Below are positions 27,580 to 37,735 of a DNA stretch of 64,000 nt, in pieces. The stretch is taken from contig JASAON010001643.1 in the NCBI GenBank assembly GCA_030849065.1, positions 1 through 64,000 on the forward strand, written 5' to 3'. Numbering within the stretch: position 1 is the first letter of the stretch; each line of letters starts with the position of its first letter. The notes below the pieces were generated by a model. The model searched no databases, was not told the origin of the DNA, and was given only the letters and a program-made list of their open reading frames with translations. The translations under genes were made by a program, and so were the position numbers. This DNA comes from Jaenimonas drosophilae (Eukaryota; Euglenozoa; Kinetoplastea; Trypanosomatida; Trypanosomatidae).

Positions 27580-29906
27580 AGCGTTAGCACTCCGTCTTTG
27601 GTGAGCCACCGCGGTGAGATGCAAGCCAAGGAGGACCTACATCAGCGTGCCATTGTTGTTGCCGTCGCATCTTGTGGTAGTTTGATACCAATTGCCTACG
27701 ATACCTTTGTGTTCTTCATCCCCCGTTCATCGCCAGCCCTTCTTTCCTTTTTTTGATTCGTTGTTTTTTTCAGGCTTGGCACAGGTATCATACACCTCCT
27801 TGTGCCCGCTTCTTTGTGTGTTTGGCTTCGCTGATGGCATCATTGCTACGTTTCTCTTCTTCACTGGATTTGTTGTAGCGTTTCTATGTCCACTTCATCT
27901 TTCTTAACGCAAGTTATTGAAATGGTGGGTTGAAACAAGTGCGCAAACTCCTCTTCGTGCGTGATTTTTTTTGTGTGCGTTTCATGTCGGCCAATAATGC
28001 TTCAGCACTAGTACGTGGCACTTCCAGTGATGGAAAGAGGTGCTTCCATGCAATTGCTACTGTGTTTTTTTGGTCGACGAAGACGAAATGAGTAGCTTTG
28101 GCGTTGCGGACACGTACTGGCGGATGGCGCGTCCGCACACGTCCGTATTTTCTTCGATGTGCCACTCCCATATTTCGAGTTTGTTGGATGCTATATACGC
28201 CTCTCGATTTTCTTCGTCTAAAGCACGCTATAACACAACACACACTATATCCATTTTATATCCACGGTCGTCGTTCATGTCGTGCTGGCGTCCACTTCTT
28301 GTCTGAGTGTAATAGGGTGGAGAGCCACCGACTCAGAGCTGGGAGGGATCCAAGTCCACCAACACGTTAACACAGAGTGGATTCGTCTTCACTCATCAAC
28401 GATTCAACGTTGGCTTGCTTGCGTTTCTCCATTCATCATTTATGATGTCAGTGGACAGAACTGCATGTCACAAGCGGCCAACACATGTGTGAGAGGCCAC
28501 ACCATTCCAGAGTATCTCAATCCAACATGTTACGTGATTGCGACTCTGCAGCCTGAACCCAAACCCTCCTGAGCGTGTCGCTAGTTTTCTTTTGATTTGT
28601 TTCCCTTTCTATCTTCCTCTTCGTGAGATGTGTGCGGGCATGCGTCGCGGACGACATTGGGCAATGCAGACTCTGCATCTGTCTGGCTTGAAGCTAGCTT
28701 GAAGCACATGCACCGCAAAACACAAAAACACAAAGACTTCAGCGCTTTATATGATCGGTTGTCTGGTGGCCCTTACGCACACTCACCTTATGAAACAATG
28801 TTGTGAATGATGATGCTGTGGAGTTCGAAGTAGTTGCGAGAAAAAAATTCTCATGAAAGTGGTTGACTCCGTAGTTCCTACGGTGCAGTCGGGGAAGATC
28901 ATCTCTTGCGTTTCTCGACTACAGCCTTGAGGGAGGAGTCGTGGAAGTCATTGATGGAACAGTGGGCCAGCTCATGTGTTGCCGATTCAGCATCTTCCTT
29001 TTTGATTGCCGTTGTGATGGGTTGCGGTATATACTTGAAAACAGTTGATTTGTGGTTGTGTGGCACGGCAAGTGGCATGAACACCTGCGGCGCGCTAGCC
29101 AAAGGCTTGTCCTAAAAGGTAGATCTCTTCGGAATCTCCTCCTATACCCAACAACGGGAAGATGGGTTGCCACAGGCGGACATAAAGAAGAAAAGAATAC
29201 ATACACCATACGCAATTATTACTGTCGTGGCGCCTACTCATGTGCAGCTGCGCAGGTGATTGGGGTTGTCCATTCAGTCCTTAGGTCGTTATCGCCCTCT
29301 CAAGTAAGTGTGCTCGTTCTGAAGCAGGCTGTGAAGTATCAGCTGCGGTCCATGTGTTCCGTCCGGCCAAGAACCTCATGCCATTTTTCCTCAAAACTTT
29401 TTTTCTCTCATTTCATCAACGACATAGCATCCAGGCAAGAGGTTTCATCTTAGTTTAGGAAACCAGCTGTTGTTTCGTGTAGTGTTCTCAAAGCGGCCCC
29501 CCTCCTCCCCTCTCTACTGTTCAGAATCAGAGTTTTTTCTTGATTCATTGACAATAAATATACTCAACAACATTGAAGTATCTTTTCCTTCTGCTTTACA
29601 ACTGTCGTTTTTCATACCCTGTGATTGACGGCATCGGCGCGTGTGGTCCACTCTCACGCAGCAACACTTACTTGTGGTGTGGCGGGAAACAGCAACAATA
29701 ACCATCCAGAGGCCCAACACGGCAACGTAGTCACGGCCACAGAGGTTTCTGTGTGGGACTGTTTCAGTACGCCTACAGTGCATTCGGCACAAATTCTGTT
29801 GTGCCCTTCGCTGATTTGAACTGAGAAAACTGTCGATTTTGTTATATCAACTGCTTTCTGAGTGTGTTTTGTTAAGGTCACTTCTCGTAGCGTGGTTTTT
29901 TGACCG
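27580..29906. other. 2.3 kb interval, the largest without a recognised gene
   Basis: No + strand gene with an ATG start and domain was found. It contains T-rich tracts (27730-27770, 27960-27980), an open + strand stretch ending at 28572 with protein-like codons but no upstream ATG, a short minus-strand ORF (28899-29078) and a strong C/T tract at 29496-29520 with AG at 29523-29524. The last probably serves the kelch gene, giving a ~380 nt 5' UTR. No tRNA, rRNA or snRNA was recognised by eye. Confidence 0.5.
28899..29078 (-). CDS. Candidate antisense small protein gene (59 residues)
   Basis: Read on the minus strand, ATG (29076-29078) opens 59 codons ending in TGA at 28899. The product is hydrophilic and protein-like (FKYIPQPITTAIKKEDAESA, HELAHCSINDFHDSSLKAVV), with codons favouring C/G at the third position, unlike the + strand reading of the same segment. 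A minus-strand pyrimidine run (complement of ~29185-29205) could act as acceptor. It would be the only minus-strand gene in 64 kb. No family recognised; it could be chance or a gene remnant. Confidence 0.25.
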   Translation of the reverse strand: MPLAVPHNHKSTVFKYIPQPITTAIKKEDAESATHELAHCSINDFHDSSLKAVVEKRKR

Positions 29907-32900
29907 ATGAAGGATACTCCGAAATACGGTGCAACGTTTACGTTGCTCTACGACGACCCCGAAATGCCAGTGGAGCATCCTTATCTGAGACCGTCTTATC
30001 AGCACAGCTTTCGGGCGCAACGTTGCCGGCATGGTAGACACGTGACCGGAGCAAGAGCAACTAGTGGAGCTCATGGGGAGGCTCCCTATGCATCCTTTAG
30101 CGGCGCGGGATGTGAGAGACCTCAGCCCGTGTTTGCTGGTGCAGCGTTGGGCCCACCACTGGGGTTGGAGAGGATGATGCCCTCAATTACCTCTATTGCT
30201 GAGAGTGCCGGGACGTCTACTGGTGAAGGTCGCCCTCCACTTCTTCACGTCCGTCCCGATGGAGCACCATCATTGACGACACTTCAAGATGTGCTTGGTA
30301 GTGGCTCCACCGGAGATGTTCACCGCTCTGAAGCTAACACCAACGAGGAGCTCTTTCGTGCATTGGAGTACTATCCGTCACCCGACTCGAGAAGTGGCCA
30401 TCTTCTCGTCGCCTGTTCAGAGAGAGAATCCATCATCCTGCATGGAGGTCTTAACGCTGATGATGTCTTCCACAATGACACATGGGAGTATCATGTGCGC
30501 ACCCGCCGCTGGAAGGAGCTCAAGTGTAGAGCATCGTCAGCACCAACAGCGATGACGGCGTCACCTCAACGCGAACCAAGTGTTGGTCCGTCCCCCACAG
30601 AAATGTGGTCATCCACCCCGTCTACAGCCTTTCATACGCCCTATAGCTCGGTGAGCCCAAGCAGAGAATATCTCTCCAGCATGCCTCGCTGGAGCTCATT
30701 CGTTGATTTGGATGATGAGATGGACCTTCAGGAGCCTAATCCCGAGAACTTTCCACCTGCGGCGCACGGTCAAAGTGGAAGCATCTATCACAACGCAGAT
30801 AATGAGGTCTGCCTGTTCGTGATGGGAGGTATTACAGCTGAGGAAACCTGCTCGAGCACAGCCTTCTCGCTGAATCTCTCAAGTGGTATTTGGACGAGAC
30901 TGGAGATGGCGGTGCAATTCCCCATGATGTGGGGAAGTACCGTGCAGACGATGCAGCAGCCACGACGGTCATCTCCTCGAGATGATGCCACGACGGCCGA
31001 TGGAGTGGATGAGGATGAAGAAGTTGTTGTGATGTTCGGTGGCATGACAGTGGCCGGGAAGGTTGTGGCCGACACGTGGATTTTGCACCTATCCGCTCCC
31101 TTGACAGCTGCGGAGCTATCTGAGGATCCTGACACCTATCTGGATGGCATTATGTACGACGTCATCGAGAAAGAGCGGGTGCGAGCGTATCTTGATGAGA
31201 CGGGATCTCTCCCACCGATATCTGTTCTGGGGGAGGATGAGGATGAGATCCACCTGCAGCATCAAAATCTCATCCACGACTGGAAGAAGCACAATCGGCA
31301 TACCCTCCAAAGCTGGCGACGGGAGATGCTTCGTTCTATGGTAGGGAAGTACTGGATTGAGCAAATCACGAAGACCAATGATCTGCTTGGTCGACGTCGG
31401 CCCTCGTCGTCTGTGTTCCGTCGCTATTTTATGTTCATATTTGGAGGTCGCGACGAAGCCTTCTTCTTCAACGACTTTTGGGTCTTTAACATTTGCACGC
31501 ACACGTGGGTCCAAGTCCGACTGGATGTGCCTCGATACTGGCTTGCCAAGTTCTTCAATGAGCCTCACAACGCCGAGGTTGGAACCTATTTGTCTGAGTT
31601 GTTGGCAGAAATTCGAGAAAACAAGTTGATGGAGGCATATCGTCTCTTCAGCCCCGAGTCTCGCCAAGCCGAGAACACATTCGATTCCCTACGCACTCTG
31701 CGAGAAGTGCTTTACGCGAGCTCCTCCAACAGCACCGCCCGTCCACGTACGGGGTCGTGTATGGCCCTCGATCCAGAGCGCGAACTGCTCTTCGTGTACG
31801 GTGGTTTGGGCTTCAATCGGCGACAGTACGGAACCCTTGGTGATCTCCATGTGTACAACATTAGGGAACACACATGGTATGAGGTGAAGCATTTGAAGCA
31901 TCGGAGGTGGTGTGCCGAGACAGATATGTGGCAGTCCAGCATTCTTCACGTCGATCCCTTGGCGGACGCCATGGAGCACCAGTGTTCGCTTGATCCAAAA
32001 CCACTTGACGGCACCCGCACCGCTGATGGGAGTACTGCAGCGCTCTCTGTTGCGGAATACGTGAGTCACTACGGTCGTCGGACTCGTCAGCAGGAGGGGG
32101 CCGCCCCATCCGCGGCAGCACGCGTGCCAAAGGAAGAAGCATATCCTCCCACCCCTCTTGCGATCCGTGGTGGATGGTGGTGGACGAGCCCGCAAGTGCA
32201 GCCTGTTCAGCCGACCACAGGGTTGGAGGTGGACGTTGAGTACTTTCATCTGCCCGTGGTGACTCCTTACCACCGTACAATGGCTGCCCTTGTCGCTGAC
32301 CCCATCGCTCCTGGCCGGCGCTTTTTCCTGTTTGGAGGCCGTGTGAGTCAATTCACGTACGGTGACTTGCTTGAAATGCGTGTGGACCTCGTAGGCCCTC
32401 AGGATCTTGAGTATGAAGATATGCAATGCAAAGTATGCCTTCCTTCAAAGAACCCGGAGTTTCAGCCAACAAGTGCGAGTATCGCGTTGCAGCGTTGGTA
32501 CCGTGGCGGTCAATTGTCTGAGGATTCCGGGAATCTGGGTGGTGTACTTCGCCAGTCGCACAGGACTCAAGGTGCGCCACACCGTGCACACGAAAGAGGA
32601 ACACTCAAATCGGCTGTGGTGCACTGGTTTCAGGATTTGGTGTGCGTCAGGGATACGGCCTGCATGGCGCGCGTGGCCCGCGTGGCGCCTCCAGCCCCCA
32701 ACTCAACTCAGTGCAGTGGCTTTGGTCCACACATGTCCCGTCTCTCATCCCCGGCGGGTTCCATGGCTTCACCTTCACGGGTGACTTGGGATGGTGGTGC
32801 GTCATCTGCCAACAATCCATCCGCAACGGCTGAGGATATATGGCGTTGGCGAAACAACGACTCTCGTGTTCTTCCCCGCTCCATCATGGTACGTCGTGCA

Positions 32901-33311
32901 CCAATTCCTGCGAGCCAATGGCTTGCGGAGCGCACCCGGAAACTAGTTGGAGCAAGCGAGTACCTCCGTGCTACCCTGCACCATCTTTTGACTTCTGCGG
33001 GGTTGGCTGAAGACACAGGCATGAATACTCTCAACGATGTCCGAGGCTTCGATGATGAACGTCCACCACTGTCCGTCGAGGGAACCCCGCAGTCAAAGCG
33101 ACTTTCAGATGCCTGCCTGAAGAGATTGACGCGTTGCGTCGACGTTTCTGGGCCCGCGCAACGCCGCAATTTCTCTTTCTGCTTTGGTCACGCTCCCTTC
33201 AAGGATAGCAATGAGAACCGAAAGATCAACTGCATGATCCACGCGTTGATGGTGCTCATTTTCACAGCGAAGAAGTCGGACGACTTCATCTTCATGGACG
33301 GAGAACCATGA
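29907..33311 (+). CDS. Kelch-repeat protein, six motifs
   Basis: 1,134 residues. Six kelch motifs are visible by their hydrophobic-GG core and downstream W: ILHGGL (~176), LFVMGG (~303), VVMFGG (~375), FIFGGRDEAFFFNDFWVF (~510), LFVYGGLG (~628) and FFLFGGR (~806), consistent with one beta-propeller interrupted by long inserts. The inserts include a helical charged block (~420-490) between motifs 3 and 4 and a block between 4 and 5. The C-terminal ~280 residues after the propeller are Ser/Arg rich with a basic patch and a hydrophobic segment near the end (MIHALMVLIFTAKK). Propellers are protein-interaction platforms; no BTB or other partner domain was seen. The acceptor is AG 29523-29524, or a closer one in the T-rich run near 29860. 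Confidence 0.88.
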   Translation: MKDTPKYGATFTLLYDDPEMPVEHPYLRPSYQHSFRAQRCRHGRHVTGARATSGAHGEAPYASFSGAGCERPQPVFAGAALGPPLGLERMMPSITSIAESAGTSTGEGRPPLLHVRPDGAPSLTTLQDVLGSGSTGDVHRSEANTNEELFRALEYYPSPDSRSGHLLVACSERESIILHGGLNADDVFHNDTWEYHVRTRRWKELKCRASSAPTAMTASPQREPSVGPSPTEMWSSTPSTAFHTPYSSVSPSREYLSSMPRWSSFVDLDDEMDLQEPNPENFPPAAHGQSGSIYHNADNEVCLFVMGGITAEETCSSTAFSLNLSSGIWTRLEMAVQFPMMWGSTVQTMQQPRRSSPRDDATTADGVDEDEEVVVMFGGMTVAGKVVADTWILHLSAPLTAAELSEDPDTYLDGIMYDVIEKERVRAYLDETGSLPPISVLGEDEDEIHLQHQNLIHDWKKHNRHTLQSWRREMLRSMVGKYWIEQITKTNDLLGRRRPSSSVFRRYFMFIFGGRDEAFFFNDFWVFNICTHTWVQVRLDVPRYWLAKFFNEPHNAEVGTYLSELLAEIRENKLMEAYRLFSPESRQAENTFDSLRTLREVLYASSSNSTARPRTGSCMALDPERELLFVYGGLGFNRRQYGTLGDLHVYNIREHTWYEVKHLKHRRWCAETDMWQSSILHVDPLADAMEHQCSLDPKPLDGTRTADGSTAALSVAEYVSHYGRRTRQQEGAAPSAAARVPKEEAYPPTPLAIRGGWWWTSPQVQPVQPTTGLEVDVEYFHLPVVTPYHRTMAALVADPIAPGRRFFLFGGRVSQFTYGDLLEMRVDLVGPQDLEYEDMQCKVCLPSKNPEFQPTSASIALQRWYRGGQLSEDSGNLGGVLRQSHRTQGAPHRAHERGTLKSAVVHWFQDLVCVRDTACMARVARVAPPAPNSTQCSGFGPHMSRLSSPAGSMASPSRVTWDGGASSANNPSATAEDIWRWRNNDSRVLPRSIMVRRAPIPASQWLAERTRKLVGASEYLRATLHHLLTSAGLAEDTGMNTLNDVRGFDDERPPLSVEGTPQSKRLSDACLKRLTRCVDVSGPAQRRNFSFCFGHAPFKDSNENRKINCMIHALMVLIFTAKKSDDFIFMDGEP

Positions 33312-34207
33312 AGATTGGAAAATCCGTAAGTGTGATCGTGATGTACTGTCTTCTTTGGTTGTTGTCCCGCCCTTTCACAGCTGTGTGGTGGCTATGTCGT
33401 CGTTATCTCCACGATTGGTTGGTGGAGGACCGTCATTTTTTTTTTTTTGTTATGGTTGGTTCCGCTTCCACCTTTCTTTGCTGCCTACCGCTCCTTGTCA
33501 GTCATGCCAAAAGCGTGGTATCATCAGCTGCATAAAGCATGTTTTTATGCTATGCTGTCGTGCGGCAAAGCTTGCTGTTTATTTTTCAGTTCGTATTTTA
33601 TTCTTTCTTTGCGTGGGTCCTTGTCATCTGCAAAGATGAGACATCGCTGAGACACATGATCATTGGTGGGAATGTGACGTGTGGTCTCACAACTACTCAT
33701 TGCTCATCAGTTTAACGAGGTTGATGCGAGAGGGGGGATGGGCACAATCAGTCGTGAATGAAACGGAGCAGGTATTGATTGAGGCCGATATTCTGTTCAC
33801 CTCACTTCTCTCTCATCTCCTTCTGAACTGGCCCAAGTTATACGGATGTTGTGAGATTTGCCGGCCGTCAATGTCAATGACGCCGCCCCCTGTGTCTCTC
33901 GACAGGAAGTTCCAGCTTTCTTCTATGCATCAAAAATAGCGTCGTTGCCGTGCCTCACAATCAATGAGTATGAGCCGTGTATGCGCTGATACAGTGCCTA
34001 CAACGATTTGGTCTCTCTATGCACTTGCACAGAGAATTTGGTGGTGAATTCTTCGACAACGAGCTGTCTTTGGACGTGGTACATAATGAAGTATGAAGTA
34101 TGCCACTGATTGCCCCTCCTCTTTCCTAATTCATTGCACATTTGTTCATATTATGCACCAGTGTGACGTGGTAGTGTTGTGTCGCATTCTTCATCATCAA
34201 CATCGAC
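33312..34207. other. Intergenic region, no gene recognised
   Basis: Contains a T13 run at 33436-33448 and further T/C tracts at 33465-33480 and 33800-33825. Short open frames only, none convincing. The acceptor for the UBA5 gene may be AG 34160-34161 in TTATGCACCAG. Confidence 0.5.
33436..33448. repeat. T13 homopolymer
   Basis: Run of 13 T in the spacer after the kelch gene; sequencing-length errors are likely here but no gene is affected. Confidence 0.9.
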
Positions 34208-35446
34208 ATGGATCCAAAGCCGTCGGCGGGAACCTCCTCTAAGCCCACAAAGCTGAGTGCGGAGGTACGCGATGACAACCCATACAGCCGACTCATGGCA
34301 CTTCAAAGCATGGGAATCGTTGAGGACTATGAGCGTATTCGTCAGTGCTCGGTGGCAGTGATTGGTGTTGGGGGTGTGGGATCTGTGGTTGCGGAGATGC
34401 TGACCCGCTGTGGTGTGGGCCGCCTCGTGCTCTACGACTATGACAAGGTGGAGCTCGCCAACATGAATCGGCTCTTCTTTCGTCCGGAGCAGCAAGGGAA
34501 GGACAAGGTGGTGGCGGCGATGGAGACGCTGCGTGGGATCAACCCTGACGTTGACATCGTCCCCTGTGCCTATAACATCACCCTCACCGAACACTGGGAT
34601 GACTTTACACGAGAGCTGACCACGTTGGGTCTTCCGGAAAGTAATACCGGTGCTGGCGACGCAGACTCACCCCGTCCCGTGGATCTTCTGTTGTGTTGTG
34701 TAGACAACTTCAGCGCCCGCCTGACGGTTAACCTGGCCTGCCTCACCCACAAGATCATTTGGATGGAGAGTGGCGTCTCCGAGAACGCCGTCAGTGGGCA
34801 CATTCAACTACTCCTTCCAGGAGTCACCGCTTGTTATGAGTGCTGCCCGCCGCTGGTGGTGGCTACGGGGGCATCCGAGGCTAAGCGAAACGGTGTGTGT
34901 GCGGCCTCCCTTCCCACAACCATGGGGATCGTTGCTGGCTTTCTGGCGCAGAATGCCCTCAAATTCTTGCTTCACTTTGGTGAAGTGAGCGAGTATGTGG
35001 GCTACGATGCGATGCATGATCATTTTCCTCAGGTCAACATCAAGGCAAATCCAGAATGCCGTAGCAACATGTGTGTTCAGCGGCAGAAGGAGTACCAGGA
35101 TGAGGTGTCGCATCATGGGGACGCTGCACATCCGCTGTACGCCGCGCGACAGGCACGTGCCGAACGCGAGGCGCGAGAGAAGGAGGCAGCTCGACAGCGG
35201 GCTGCCGCATGCGCCGCTGAGTGGTCTATCTCGGTGGAGAGCAAGGGACAAGATGATTTGACGCTGAAGGTGAATACAGGAAAGGAACAGCATTCGGATC
35301 CGAACACGAACACTGGAGAGGGTCTCGAGTATGCGTTCGGTGGCGAGCAACAAAGTTCAGGTGGTGCCGACGACGCTGCCTTTGCTGATGTGAGTGGGGA
35401 GGAGACTCTGGAAGCCCTGATGGCCCGTCTACGTGGTTTGGCGTAG
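34208..35446 (+). CDS. UBA5: UFM1-activating enzyme E1 (UBA5)
   Basis: 412 residues, matching human UBA5 (404). It adenylates UFM1 and carries it as a thioester before transfer to UFC1. The adenylation domain contains [15 protein letters not shown] (~24-38), the nucleotide-binding glycine loop GVGGVGS at 53-59, [15 protein letters not shown] at 77-91 and [10 protein letters not shown] at 166-175. Zinc ligands are CYEC (Cys209, Cys212) and CRSNMC (Cys284, Cys289). The catalytic cysteine is Cys231 in [15 protein letters not shown], the UBA5-type motif. The charged tail ends [14 protein letters not shown], resembling the UFC1-binding end of human UBA5. The ufmylation pathway is known in Leishmania, where UFM1 is processed and conjugated in the mitochondrion. 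ATG 34208 fits the family N-terminus. Confidence 0.95.
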   Translation: MDPKPSAGTSSKPTKLSAEVRDDNPYSRLMALQSMGIVEDYERIRQCSVAVIGVGGVGSVVAEMLTRCGVGRLVLYDYDKVELANMNRLFFRPEQQGKDKVVAAMETLRGINPDVDIVPCAYNITLTEHWDDFTRELTTLGLPESNTGAGDADSPRPVDLLLCCVDNFSARLTVNLACLTHKIIWMESGVSENAVSGHIQLLLPGVTACYECCPPLVVATGASEAKRNGVCAASLPTTMGIVAGFLAQNALKFLLHFGEVSEYVGYDAMHDHFPQVNIKANPECRSNMCVQRQKEYQDEVSHHGDAAHPLYAARQARAEREAREKEAARQRAAACAAEWSISVESKGQDDLTLKVNTGKEQHSDPNTNTGEGLEYAFGGEQQSSGGADDAAFADVSGEETLEALMARLRGLA

Positions 35447-35694
35447 AGACTGGAATGCTCGCTCCATTTCTGATCTCTTCGTGTCCCCACACTGTAGTCA
35501 CTTGAAAGGGGCGAACGAGGAAGTATGAAACCTGCCCCTCCATTCTCAAGTTTTGATCGATGTGAGCCCTTTGTTACCGAGTGTGGTTGTCCTGACCCTA
35601 AAGTGTGAATATATTTTCCCTTATTTTATCTTTGATGCCTTTTCTCTATTTTCTTGGTTAGTACCTCACCTGTTCGTGTCGTTATTGTGTATTC

Positions 35695-36540
35695 ATGGAG
35701 GACGACATTCCTGGTGAGTGCCCCTCGCCTATCCAACTAGGTCAATCGGGCTGGAACATTCTCCATTCATCTGCCGCCGTGTACCCCTACCATCCTTCCT
35801 CGGAGCAGAAGAAGGCTATGAACAACTTCATCCACTCCTGGTCGTACGTCTATGCCTGCAATTGGTGTGCCTACCATATGCGCCAGTATGTAAAGCAGAA
35901 TCCGCCTGATGTGACAGATAAGTTGACCGTCACGAGGTACCTCTGTGAGTTCCATAATGTGGTGAATGACCATCTTGGCAAGGACCAGTACGACTGCGAT
36001 CCAATGAAGGTGCTGAAGCGGTGGCATCCGCGCTTCCCGGATGGAATGGCGGATATGCCCAGCATGGAAGAGCGCATGGCGGCAGAGGAGCGCAAGATGG
36101 CAATGGAGGCGTTAGACCGGCAACAGCGGCGGGAGGCGGAGGAGTCTCGACTGTCCATGTTTGGCCGTGGAACTGGTGCCGCGCGGAGGGAACCCTCCAC
36201 GTGGAGACCTGGTGCGTCTGCAGAAGCACCAATGCCCGAAGCTACGTCAAACTCTGGAAAGCGGTGGTGGTTCTGGGGTAATGCCGCGTACACGGGAGCG
36301 AAGACGGAGTCGGCTTCCCCCGCTGCATCAGTTGGCAGGCAGAACACCACAGCACCCCCTGCAGCGGCATCCAAAAATGCAGCAAGCAGCTCCCAGAAAC
36401 CATTAAGCACTCCTTCACCTGCGGCTAGTGGTTCTCACGGTCTCAAAGTGAATGATGATGAGGTTGATGTGGATGCCGTCTTGCGTCGTCTAAAGGCATG
36501 CCAGGTATACTGCCCAGAAGATGAATCTGTTCAACATTAG
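35695..36540 (+). CDS. ERV1: Erv1/ALR-type FAD sulfhydryl oxidase with kinetoplastid C-terminal extension
   Basis: 281 residues. Erv1 reoxidises thiols during import of proteins into the mitochondrial intermembrane space. The ERV/ALR domain occupies ~10-112: LGQSGWNILHSSAA (~15-28), the redox centre CNWC at 55-58 followed by YHMRQYV, the FAD-binding segment with FHNVVN (86-91), and the structural pair Cys84-Cys101 (C-x16-C). No N-terminal CxxC shuttle pair is present, only Cys9. Instead a Ser/Ala/Lys-rich linker leads to a C-terminal part ending DAVLRRLKACQVYCPEDE, with Cys-x3-Cys, the place of the kinetoplastid-specific second domain (KISS) known from Leishmania and Trypanosoma Erv. These organisms lack Mia40, so the C-terminal cysteines may act as the shuttle. 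The acceptor is the T-rich run ending in AG 35660-35661. Confidence 0.92.
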   Translation: MEDDIPGECPSPIQLGQSGWNILHSSAAVYPYHPSSEQKKAMNNFIHSWSYVYACNWCAYHMRQYVKQNPPDVTDKLTVTRYLCEFHNVVNDHLGKDQYDCDPMKVLKRWHPRFPDGMADMPSMEERMAAEERKMAMEALDRQQRREAEESRLSMFGRGTGAARREPSTWRPGASAEAPMPEATSNSGKRWWFWGNAAYTGAKTESASPAASVGRQNTTAPPAAASKNAASSSQKPLSTPSPAASGSHGLKVNDDEVDVDAVLRRLKACQVYCPEDESVQH

Positions 36541-36871
36541 GCAGCGTTGGTGGACCTCACAGTCTTTCTGTGTCGGTGTTTTCTGACTGGAAACGTACGT
36601 AGTGCACGTGGTCTTGGCTGCGCGGTGCTTAGCTCTTCTCTAGCGTTCGTGTGGTTGTGGAGGAACCACCTCCGTAGTACTCCCCTGCGCAGGTGTCTCA
36701 TCTCTCTTCCTCCACTACCATGTGCGATCTAAACCTGCTGCTGCTCATGGAGGCTCGAATTGATGTGTTCTTCTTCGCGTAACGCTTACATGCATTCATC
36801 AACATTTGTGTGCTTTTTTTTTCTATTGCTGCAATACTGTGATGAAGTAGAAGTAGGAGGGAGAACCAATC
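36541..36871. other. Intergenic region upstream of ribosomal protein S3
   Basis: No gene. A T-rich tract at 36814-36825 followed by AG at 36846-36847 (and further AGs to 36856) is the likely acceptor, giving a very short 5' UTR of ~25 nt, common for ribosomal protein mRNAs. Confidence 0.55.
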
Positions 36872-37513
36872 ATGGGACCTCTTTCGAAGAAGCGCATGAT
36901 CATCCGCGATGGCGTGTTCTACGCCGAGCTGTTCGAGTTCCTCAAGCGCGAGCTTGCTGAGGATGGCTTCGCTGGTGTGGAGTACCGTGTGACCACCCTT
37001 CGTCGCGAGATCATCATCCGTGCGACCAAGACTCGTGAGGTTCTTGGCGAGAAGGGCCGCCGCATCCGTGAGCTGACCGCCTGCATTCAGCAGCGTTTCA
37101 ACTACAAGCCCGATGGTCTTCAGATCTTCGTGGAGCGCGTTGAGACCCGCGGCCTGTCTGCCATGGCCCAGGTCGAGTCTCTTCGCTTCAAGCTTCTCAG
37201 CAACCTTCAGGTCCGCCGTGCCGCTATGGGCATCATCCGCTACGTGATGGAGTCTGGCGCCAAGGGCTGCGAGGTCACTGTTGGCGGAAAGATCAAGGGT
37301 CAGCGCGCCAAGAGCATGACCTTCCGTGACGGCTACATGATCAAGTCCGGTACCGCCCACAAGCACTTCGTGGATGCTGCGAGCCGCCACTGCTACCTCC
37401 GTGCTGGTGCGATCGGTGTGAAGGTCAAGATCATGCTTCCGACTGAGGCCACGTCTGAGGCTATCCTCCCCGATGTGGTGGAGGTGATCAACCCCAAGCT
37501 CGTTGAGGCGTAA
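36872..37513 (+). CDS. RPS3: 40S ribosomal protein S3 (uS3)
   Basis: 213 residues, slightly shorter than human RPS3 (243) because the C-terminal tail is shortened, as in other trypanosomatids. An N-terminal KH domain spans about 20-95 with its GxxG loop in [12 protein letters not shown]. The uS3 C-terminal domain follows with [20 protein letters not shown], the signature that anchors S3 in the 40S head at the mRNA entry channel. Codons are strongly biased to C/G at the third position, like the arginine kinases in this window and as expected for a highly expressed gene. The start is the first ATG after the acceptor at ~36847. Confidence 0.97.
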   Translation: MGPLSKKRMIIRDGVFYAELFEFLKRELAEDGFAGVEYRVTTLRREIIIRATKTREVLGEKGRRIRELTACIQQRFNYKPDGLQIFVERVETRGLSAMAQVESLRFKLLSNLQVRRAAMGIIRYVMESGAKGCEVTVGGKIKGQRAKSMTFRDGYMIKSGTAHKHFVDAASRHCYLRAGAIGVKVKIMLPTEATSEAILPDVVEVINPKLVEA

Positions 37514-37658
37514 AGCCGATTCCTTGGGCGAAGCATCCCTCTCCATCCGCTTCTGACGGACTGATTTTTTGTTTCTCCTCATCCTAATCTATCCCTGCTG
37601 GTAGTGAAGGTGCACACATGTGCGTGGACACGTGATTTGGAACCCTGTTTTCATATAC

Positions 37659-37713
37659 TCTCCCCTTCTCTCTCTTTCTCATTTCTCACGCCAATTACAA
37701 CACCCCACATCAG
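37659..37713 (+). promoter_or_regulatory. Polypyrimidine tract and spliced-leader acceptor of the MAP65-like gene
   Basis: A T/C-rich run at 37659-37690, then CACCCCACATCAG with AG at 37712-37713, 23 nt before ATG 37736. It shows that the open frame upstream of 37736 is 5' UTR or spacer. Confidence 0.6.
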
Positions 37714-37735
37714 AAGAACAACTTGGACGCATTCA

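Noticed and set aside
36698..37582. 294-codon minus-strand open frame over RPS3
   Set aside because: Same cause: codon bias of a highly expressed gene read backwards. uS3 on the + strand is unambiguous.
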